The position numbers were made by a program, and so were the translations under genes. A stretch of 38,518 bases of DNA from Prochlorococcus sp. AG-402-O21 (GTDB taxonomy: Bacteria > Cyanobacteriota > Cyanobacteriia > PCC-6307 > Cyanobiaceae): NCBI GenBank assembly GCA_003216375.1, contig QCIZ01000014.1, positions 1 through 38,518 on the forward strand, written 5' to 3'. Below are positions 32,944-38,518 of this stretch, in pieces (the stretch's first letter is position 1; each line of letters starts with the position of its first letter). The notes below the pieces were generated by a model. It was not told the origin of the DNA, searched no databases, and was given only the letters and a program-made list of their open reading frames with translations.

Positions 32944-33579
32944 CTATTTGATTCTTGTTAAGTTTTTTATCTCAGATTGAATCTCGGATAGGATTTCTTC
33001 CTTGGTGTTCATAGCAGATATTTGTTTCCATTTATTTTCTTCAGATAAAGCTTTAAATCCTAGAGATACATTTGATAAAAACTCTTTACCTTCTTCTTCA
33101 ATTCGATCGTCTTTTCGATTAATTCTTCTTTTGATACTTTCTTCAACAGGTATATCTAATAGAAATGTAATATCTGGAGAAACACCCTGAGTGGCAATTG
33201 TTTCGAGATTTTTAATCAACTTGATATCTAGTTTTCTTCCATAACCCTGATAAGCAAGTGTGGATCCGCAAAATCTATCACTTATTACCCAATCCCCTTT
33301 ATTTATGGATGGACGAATAATTTCGTTGACATGTTGTGCTCTATCGGCGGCATAAAGTAAAAGCTCTGTAATTGAATCAGGGCTGTTTTCTTTAGAAGTA
33401 TCTAATAAAAGTGATCTTATTGATTTTCCTACTTTAGTTCCTCCTGGTTCTCTAGTGATCACTAATTGATTATTTTCTGGAATCAGGTCGGAGCCAATAA
33501 GCCATTGTGATAATTGATTGATTTGAGTAGTTTTCCCAGAGCCATCAATACCCTCAATAACAATAAATTTTCCTTTCAT
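32944..33579 (-). CDS. tmk: Thymidylate kinase
   Basis: A 211-residue kinase phosphorylating dTMP to dTDP. The P-loop EGIDGSGKTTQ is at about 8-18, TREPGGTKVGKSIR at about 41-54, and SDRFCGSTLAYQGYGRKL at about 95-112 (the DR(Y/F) motif and lid region). FLLDIPVEESIKRR follows in the C-terminal half. The ATG overlaps the TGA of the copper ATPase gene as ATGA, a sign of translational coupling. holB follows by one base. Confidence 0.96.
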   Translation of the reverse strand: MKGKFIVIEGIDGSGKTTQINQLSQWLIGSDLIPENNQLVITREPGGTKVGKSIRSLLLDTSKENSPDSITELLLYAADRAQHVNEIIRPSINKGDWVISDRFCGSTLAYQGYGRKLDIKLIKNLETIATQGVSPDITFLLDIPVEESIKRRINRKDDRIEEEGKEFLSNVSLGFKALSEENKWKQISAMNTKEEILSEIQSEIKNLTRIK

Positions 33580-35963
33580 GTTGACTTTAATGATAGAGCG
33601 TTAAAGACAACACTGATTGAGCTCAATGCCATTAGTAACGCTGCCAGGGGAGGAGATAGTAATAGACCAGAGGATGGTAAAAGTAATCCTGCTGCGATTG
33701 GTAAAGCAATTAAGTTGTATCCAAATGCCCATGCAAGATTTTGTTTTATCTTGAGCATTGCTTCTCTTGATAGTTGCAAAGCATTCGGTAGTGCTTCCAA
33801 GTTTTCTCCGAGTAAAACAAGATCTGCAGAATCCTGCGCTATTTGAGTTCCTGTTCCTATTGCTACTCCTAAGTCTGCAGAAGCAAGAGCAGGAGCATCA
33901 TTTATCCCATCACCTACCATCGCAACTAAGCCATTCTTCTTTAAGGCATTTAACTTATTAAGCTTGCCTGAAGGTAACATTTGCCATTCAATTTGTTTTG
34001 AGCTAAATCCTAATTTTTTTCCTAAAGATAAAACTGCTGAATCTCTATCACCACTAAACAAACTCAAAGAAAAACCTCTTGAGCGTAATTTGTTAATTGA
34101 AAGTAAAGCATCTTTTCTTAATTGATCATCTATCAAGAAAAAACCTAATAATGTTCTCTCTAAAGCAACTGCAACTACTGATTGAGATTTTCTTTTTGAA
34201 AGCACAAAATTTTGTTCAATTATCTCATTCCAGTTAACCCCTTCATTCTTTATCCATTCTGGAGTTCCGACTCTAATATATCCTTCTACATTATTAATTT
34301 TGCCGGCTAATCCTTTTCCTGGAAATGTAGTTGAAGAATTCACTTTCTCCAATCTAATTTCTTTTTTATGTGCTTCTTGAATAATTGCTTGCGCAAGAGG
34401 ATGTCGACTATCTTGTTCTATGCTTGCTGCCAATCTGAGCATCTCATTCCTTTGTGAATTCTTGTGTTCCCAGAAACCAACAATTAAAGGTCTTCCAATG
34501 GTCAGTGTCCCTGTTTTATCAAAAACGATCTGGCTAATCTTGGATGCCATTTCTATGACATCCCCTCCTTTGAAAAGCCAACCCCTTTTTGCCGCTTCCC
34601 CTGAAGCAACAGTTATTACTGTTGGGGTGGCAAGACCAAGAGCACATGGACAGGCAACAACTAAAACGGCTATTGATAATTGAAATGAAAGTCCTATTGG
34701 TGTTTGAGTTGTGTTTATTAAATGATTATGCAAATGATGGCTTTGCATAAAACCTGTGTTAGAGATCTCTAAAACTTTTGGCCAAATTTTTGTACCTATC
34801 TTCCACCAAAAAAGAAAAGTAAGAAAGGCAAGAGTTGTCACTCCATAGCAGAAAATCCCTGCCACCTTGTCTGCCAAGCCTTGAATTGGAGCTTTTCTTG
34901 CTTGGGCTTCTTCAACTAAACTTATGATTTTTGCTATTGCAGTTTCAGAACCTATTTTCTGTACTTCTAAAATTATTGTTGACTCTAAATTTAAGCTACC
35001 AGAGGGCAGCTCAACGCCTGGTGATGCCTCCAATGGTAATGATTCACCAGTCAAACTTGAGATATCTATTGCCGAATTACCCTTTACAACTAATCCATCA
35101 ACAGGGATTCTGTCTCCTGCTAATAATTGAATTTTTTCTCCTGGCCTTAGCGCACCTATTCTAATTTCACGAATTTCATTGTTTTCTAAAATCAGATTGG
35201 CTGTATCTGGTTGCAATTTGGCTAATTCTTTTAATGCTGTTCCTGTGTTGACCCGAGCCCGTTCTTCTAAAAAACGCCCTAATAAAACAAATCCAAGTAG
35301 CATGACTGGCTCATTGAAAAAACATGGCCAACCAACTTTTGGCCAAATTAAAGCAGTTATACTTGCTAAGTAGGCACTCATTACGCCAAGACTTACTAAT
35401 GTATCCATAGTTGGCGAGAAAACAATCGCTGACTTAAGACCTGCTTTTAGGATTGGCCTTCCGGGGCCGAGCAAAGCAAATGTTGCTAGTGCTGCATGAA
35501 AAGGTAATGAACCAATAAGGGGTATGGATAATTGCTGCCCTTCTACTAAATGTCCCATTCCAGAAAGGATTAGAAGTGAAGTAGCGATTATTAGTTGACG
35601 CCATTTATTCCATAAATTTTGATTTTCGTTTTTTTCTAATTCAATATTATTTGCAATCGTTTGGTAATCTCTTTCCTTTGAAGGAAAACCTTTAGATGAA
35701 AGAGTTTGTATTACATCAGTTAAGGAATTATTAAGTTCTTTAAGTTCTATAAAAGCTGTTTTTGTAACTAAATTAACGCTTGCATTATTTATGCTTGGGT
35801 GGTTATTAAGTATTTTTTCAACTGCCTGTACACAACTTCCGCATTTCATTCCATCTACATCAAGCAGAATTGAATTCTTGCTTTTGGCAATCTTTTTGTT
35901 GCTCAAGGGGATATAAATACTTGATACTTGCCTTAAATTTAATAAATAAAAAGCATCTTGCAT
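33576..35963 (-). CDS. Copper-transporting P1B-type ATPase
   Basis: A 795-residue heavy-metal pump. It has an N-terminal metal-binding domain (about 32-97) with GMKCGSC (Cys41, Cys44), TGES at 305-308, the intramembrane copper site CPC at 438-440 and phosphorylated Asp482 in DKTGT. The HP motif (SRHPLAQA) and GDGINDAPAL follow. Cyanobacteria use such pumps to import copper across the plasma membrane (CtaA) or into thylakoids (PacS) for plastocyanin; I cannot tell which this is. A His cluster SHHLHNH at about 408-414 sits in the loop just before the CPC helix. It heads an operon with tmk and holB. Confidence 0.94.
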   Translation of the reverse strand: MQDAFYLLNLRQVSSIYIPLSNKKIAKSKNSILLDVDGMKCGSCVQAVEKILNNHPSINNASVNLVTKTAFIELKELNNSLTDVIQTLSSKGFPSKERDYQTIANNIELEKNENQNLWNKWRQLIIATSLLILSGMGHLVEGQQLSIPLIGSLPFHAALATFALLGPGRPILKAGLKSAIVFSPTMDTLVSLGVMSAYLASITALIWPKVGWPCFFNEPVMLLGFVLLGRFLEERARVNTGTALKELAKLQPDTANLILENNEIREIRIGALRPGEKIQLLAGDRIPVDGLVVKGNSAIDISSLTGESLPLEASPGVELPSGSLNLESTIILEVQKIGSETAIAKIISLVEEAQARKAPIQGLADKVAGIFCYGVTTLAFLTFLFWWKIGTKIWPKVLEISNTGFMQSHHLHNHLINTTQTPIGLSFQLSIAVLVVACPCALGLATPTVITVASGEAAKRGWLFKGGDVIEMASKISQIVFDKTGTLTIGRPLIVGFWEHKNSQRNEMLRLAASIEQDSRHPLAQAIIQEAHKKEIRLEKVNSSTTFPGKGLAGKINNVEGYIRVGTPEWIKNEGVNWNEIIEQNFVLSKRKSQSVVAVALERTLLGFFLIDDQLRKDALLSINKLRSRGFSLSLFSGDRDSAVLSLGKKLGFSSKQIEWQMLPSGKLNKLNALKKNGLVAMVGDGINDAPALASADLGVAIGTGTQIAQDSADLVLLGENLEALPNALQLSREAMLKIKQNLAWAFGYNLIALPIAAGLLLPSSGLLLSPPLAALLMALSSISVVFNALSLKST

Positions 35964-36047
35964 TCATTTAATAATTTATTAATACATAAAAATTAGTTTC
36001 ATTATTTCTATTCAATTTTTTCTTTTTCATTCACGATAGAATATATA

Positions 36048-36053
36048 TATATT
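36048..36053 (+). promoter_or_regulatory. Candidate -10 box upstream of ycf3
   Basis: An alternating TA tract at 36041-36053 ends in TATATT, which would place transcription a few bases before the GTG at 36069 with a very short leader. No good -35 is evident. The TA tract itself is striking but may be chance in this composition. Confidence 0.3.
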
Positions 36054-36068
36054 GATATTGGTTCAATC

Positions 36069-36590
36069 GTGCCTCGAAGTCAAAACAAAGACAATTTTCT
36101 TGATAAGGCCTTCACGAAGATGGCAGAGGGAATAGTAAAAGTGATGCCAATCGCCTCTAAAGAAAAAGAAGCCTATCTTTATTACAGAAAAGGTTTAGCA
36201 GCGCAAAATGATGGAGATTACTCAGAGGCTCTTGAGTATTACGAAGAGAGCTTAAAACTTGAGGATAATCAAGTTGATAGGGGAGAGACATTGAAAAATA
36301 TGGCAATCATTTACATGAGTAATGGAGATGAGGATAGGGCTCTAAATACATATAAAAAAGCTTTGGGACAAAACCCAAAGCAGCCATCTTGCTTGAAAAA
36401 TATGGGATTAATTTATGAAAAAAGAGGCAGAATGGCTCAAAGGAATGGAAATCAGGATGAAGGAGATATCTGGTTTGATCAGGCAGCTGAAGTTTGGAGT
36501 AAAGCTGTTCGTTTATACCCAGGTGGCTATTTAGATATAGAGAATTGGCTAAAGACAACAGGAAGAGGAAATGTTGATGTTTATTTATAA
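36069..36590 (+). CDS. ycf3: Photosystem I assembly protein Ycf3
   Basis: A 173-residue TPR protein that chaperones assembly of photosystem I at the thylakoid. The start is a GTG (36069). The N-terminus [20 protein letters not shown] and the three TPRs ([29 protein letters not shown], given in part; [28 protein letters not shown]; and [13 protein letters not shown] onward) match the plastid-encoded Ycf3 family over its full length. It is divergent from the copper ATPase gene and convergent with radA. Confidence 0.96.
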   Translation: MPRSQNKDNFLDKAFTKMAEGIVKVMPIASKEKEAYLYYRKGLAAQNDGDYSEALEYYEESLKLEDNQVDRGETLKNMAIIYMSNGDEDRALNTYKKALGQNPKQPSCLKNMGLIYEKRGRMAQRNGNQDEGDIWFDQAAEVWSKAVRLYPGGYLDIENWLKTTGRGNVDVYL

Positions 36591-36606
36591 ATAATTAAAT
36601 CGACAA

Positions 36607-37986
36607 TTAAATATTATTTAAAGCATAGATTAAAGCTTGATTTATATTAGAGGCTTTTAATATTTTAAATTTTTGATTTGCTTCAAACTCACTTGTATCT
36701 ATTCCTTCTGGGATGATTAATGTTTTATATCCAAGTCTTATAACTTCGTTGATTCGTTGTTGCATTTGTCTGACCAATCTTAATTGACCAGCTAAACCTA
36801 TTTCACCTATAAAAACCACACCCTCTGCAAGTTCAATATCCTTATGGCTTGAAACTATTGCTGCCGCTATTCCAAGATCAGCGCCGGGCTCTTCCACTTC
36901 TAAGCCTCCAGCTACTGCTAGATAACAGTCATATCTTGAGAGTGAAAGATTCATATTTTTTTCTAGAACTGCCAAGATTTGATGAAGCCTATTTATCTCA
37001 ACACCAGTTGCAGTCCTTCGAGGACTTGCATAACTAGTGGGATTTAAAAGTGCTTGTATATCTATAGCTAGTGGTCTTGTTCCCTCGCAAGTAACAATTG
37101 TTGAAATTCCAGGTGCAGAAGTTTTGCTTAGAAATAGTTCGCTTGGATTAGAGACTTCCGATAATCCATCTGCTTGCATTTCAAAGACACCAAGCTCACA
37201 AGTTGCACCAAAGCGATTTTTTATCCCTCTGAGAAGTCTGTGAGAAGCAAATCTATCGCCCTCAAAAGTAAGTACTGCATCAACAAGATGCTCAAGAACT
37301 TTTGGTCCGGCTAGCATTCCATCCTTAGTAACGTGCCCAATGATCAAAAGAGATATATTTTGTCGTTTAGCAATTTGCTGTAAAGCTGCTGAACATTCTC
37401 TAACCTGAGCAACTGAACCAGGAGAGCTTGATAAATTTTGATCATGCAAAGCTTGAATGCTATCAATAACTGCAACTTCAGGTTTTAGATAATCAAGCTC
37501 TTTTATTACTAACTCTAGATCTGTTTCTGCAAGTAAGTGAAGATTGGACTCAGAATTTTCAATTCGATTCCATCTGAGTTTCACTTGTTGAGCAGACTCT
37601 TCAGCAGCTACATAAAGTACTGATCTTTCATGAGCAATTTTAGTGGCACTTTGCAAAATGAGAGTGCTTTTCCCAATACCTGGGTCTCCACCAATCAAAA
37701 CTAGTGATCCAGGTACTAATCCGCCTCCAAGTACCCTGTCTAATTCATCATATCCACTTGGAATGCGATCAATTATTTGATCTTTTGTCCGACTTATTAG
37801 CTCTGAACGATAGGGAGATTTCTCTTTGGGAGAATTAATCTTTGTGTAAATAGATTTATCTGATTTTTGATTAATTTTTTCTTCTATTATTGAATTCCAT
37901 TCTCCACAATTGTTGCAGCGGCCAAAGAATTGCCTAGTTTGGGCACCGCAACTTTGACAGACATAAATAGAGACAGAACGAGACAC
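36607..37986 (-). CDS. radA: DNA repair protein RadA (Sms)
   Basis: A 459-residue RecA-like protein that extends strand exchange and helps process recombination intermediates. A zinc finger comes first, with Cys10, Cys13, Cys24 and Cys27. The ATPase core follows, with Walker A GGDPGIGKST at 99-108 and the RadA-specific KNRFG at 256-260. A Lon-like C-terminal domain ends it (for example LAVAGGLEVEEPGADLGIAA and FIGEIGLAGQLR). Length is standard. It is divergent from rpaB across about 107 bases. Confidence 0.97.
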   Translation of the reverse strand: MSRSVSIYVCQSCGAQTRQFFGRCNNCGEWNSIIEEKINQKSDKSIYTKINSPKEKSPYRSELISRTKDQIIDRIPSGYDELDRVLGGGLVPGSLVLIGGDPGIGKSTLILQSATKIAHERSVLYVAAEESAQQVKLRWNRIENSESNLHLLAETDLELVIKELDYLKPEVAVIDSIQALHDQNLSSSPGSVAQVRECSAALQQIAKRQNISLLIIGHVTKDGMLAGPKVLEHLVDAVLTFEGDRFASHRLLRGIKNRFGATCELGVFEMQADGLSEVSNPSELFLSKTSAPGISTIVTCEGTRPLAIDIQALLNPTSYASPRRTATGVEINRLHQILAVLEKNMNLSLSRYDCYLAVAGGLEVEEPGADLGIAAAIVSSHKDIELAEGVVFIGEIGLAGQLRLVRQMQQRINEVIRLGYKTLIIPEGIDTSEFEANQKFKILKASNINQALIYALNNI

Positions 37987-38093
37987 TTAGTTGTAAAAAG
38001 GAAGTTGGCTGTAGTTGAATGAAGATAGTGATCTTTAATTGTTGGTGAACCTTCACTTAAGATCTTGTGACAGCCGCCAAAGCTAAGGAAGAA

Positions 38094-38518
38094 ATGACGG
38101 CCACAAGTCCCTCAAAGGAAACCATCCTCGTAGCTGATGATGAGGCAAGTATTAGGAGGATCCTAGAAACTCGCCTATCTATGATTGGCTATCAAGTTGT
38201 TACGGCTTGTGATGGGAATGAGGCACTGGATCTTTTCAGAAATTGTGAGCCTGATTTGGTGGTGCTTGATGTCATGATGCCTAAATTAGATGGATATGGA
38301 GTTTGCCAGGAACTAAGAAAAGAATCAGATGTCCCAATTGTCATGCTGACAGCATTAGGAGATGTTGCAGATAGAATTACTGGCTTAGAGCTTGGTGCTG
38401 ATGATTATGTTGTTAAACCCTTTAGCCCCAAAGAATTAGAAGCTAGGATTAGATGCGTCTTAAGAAGAGTTGAAAAGGAACAAATTGCAGGACTGCCTAA
38501 TTCAGGTGTGATAGCTGT
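38094..38518 (+). CDS. rpaB: OmpR-type response regulator RpaB, 3' part outside window
   Basis: About 141 residues of an open frame that runs off the right edge. They form a complete receiver domain: Asp15-Asp16 (VADDEAS), phospho-acceptor Asp59 (VVLDVMMPKLDGYGVC), VMLTALGDVADRITGLELGA and DDYVVKPFSPKELEAR. These stretches are those of RpaB (Ycf27). RpaB binds HLR1 sites to repress high-light genes such as hli and to activate photosystem I genes, under the kinase NblS. I start at the ATG at 38094, which follows AAGGA by suitable spacing; an in-frame GTG at 38067 would add nine residues. The DNA-binding domain is not in the window. Confidence 0.95.
   Translation, partial: MTATSPSKETILVADDEASIRRILETRLSMIGYQVVTACDGNEALDLFRNCEPDLVVLDVMMPKLDGYGVCQELRKESDVPIVMLTALGDVADRITGLELGADDYVVKPFSPKELEARIRCVLRRVEKEQIAGLPNSGVIA

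Noticed and set aside
34420-35373. Several plus-strand frames opposite the copper ATPase
   Set aside because: All are antisense shadows of a long, motif-complete gene.
1-38518. CRISPR arrays, insertion sequences, prophage genes or attachment sites
   Set aside because: No regularly spaced repeats, transposase, integrase or phage structural genes were seen; composition appears uniform.

Overview
The window is a stretch of chromosome from a marine picocyanobacterium, most likely a low-GC Prochlorococcus. The DNA is visibly AT-rich, intergenic gaps are short, and convergent genes often overlap at their tails. Many genes are cyanobacterial or plastid-type: zeta-carotene desaturase, NdhO, Ycf3, a PetL-like peptide, a high-light-inducible (Hli) protein, a CRR7-like protein, RpaA, RpaB, DUF751, DUF3120, DUF2973 and UPF0367. 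The genus is an inference from composition and gene content; I could not run a search. I see no mobile element, prophage, CRISPR array, rRNA or clear pseudogene, so this reads as core genome.

Layout. 1-5 kb: 5' part of an HtrA-type protease (minus), two small cyanobacterial genes, a 48-residue Hli gene, xseA-xseB, then (minus) a membrane zinc-ribbon protein and a BrkB-family protein. 5-9 kb (minus): inositol monophosphatase-like enzyme, TolC-like outer membrane protein, PDZ/radical-SAM DUF512 protein. 9.3-11.7 kb (plus): DUF3120 membrane protein and nadB. 11.7-16.6 kb (minus): PTPS (tandem 6-pyruvoyl-tetrahydropterin synthase-like protein), RibD-type reductase, FemAB/GNAT-like protein, an 88-residue membrane protein, DUF4346, a 30-residue PetL-like peptide, and VKOR-thioredoxin. 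16.6-22 kb: aroK, crr7-like gene, exported DUF6816-like protein, GST, then DUF751-rbfA-GH3-hemD. 22-26 kb: SRPBCC protein with zds (minus), an IscA/SufA-like protein, a TPR protein and a TIGR01777 epimerase. 26-31 kb: ndhO, J-domain protein, cysK, a GT39-like glycosyltransferase, UPF0367, a CbiO/EcfA-like ATPase and tRNA-Asn(GUU). 31-38.5 kb: rpaA, a copper ATPase-tmk-holB operon (minus), ycf3, radA (minus) and the start of rpaB.

Themes. Photosynthesis and light regulation are heavily represented: Hli, PetL, NdhO, CRR7, Ycf3, Zds, HemD, a copper pump that could feed plastocyanin, and the two OmpR-type regulators RpaA and RpaB. Envelope redox and quality control appear as HtrA, VKOR-Trx and TolC. 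The remainder is housekeeping: NAD, shikimate, cysteine, dTMP, ribosome maturation and DNA repair.

The least explained parts are: the tandem PTPS protein, whose first domain lacks the catalytic His, abutting a stand-alone reductase; the divergent crr7/DUF6816 pair whose start codons share one CATG; the GH3 enzyme with an altered N-terminal motif and a long C-terminal extension; and several small lineage-specific membrane proteins. I found no wholly new multi-gene system that I could defend from sequence alone.
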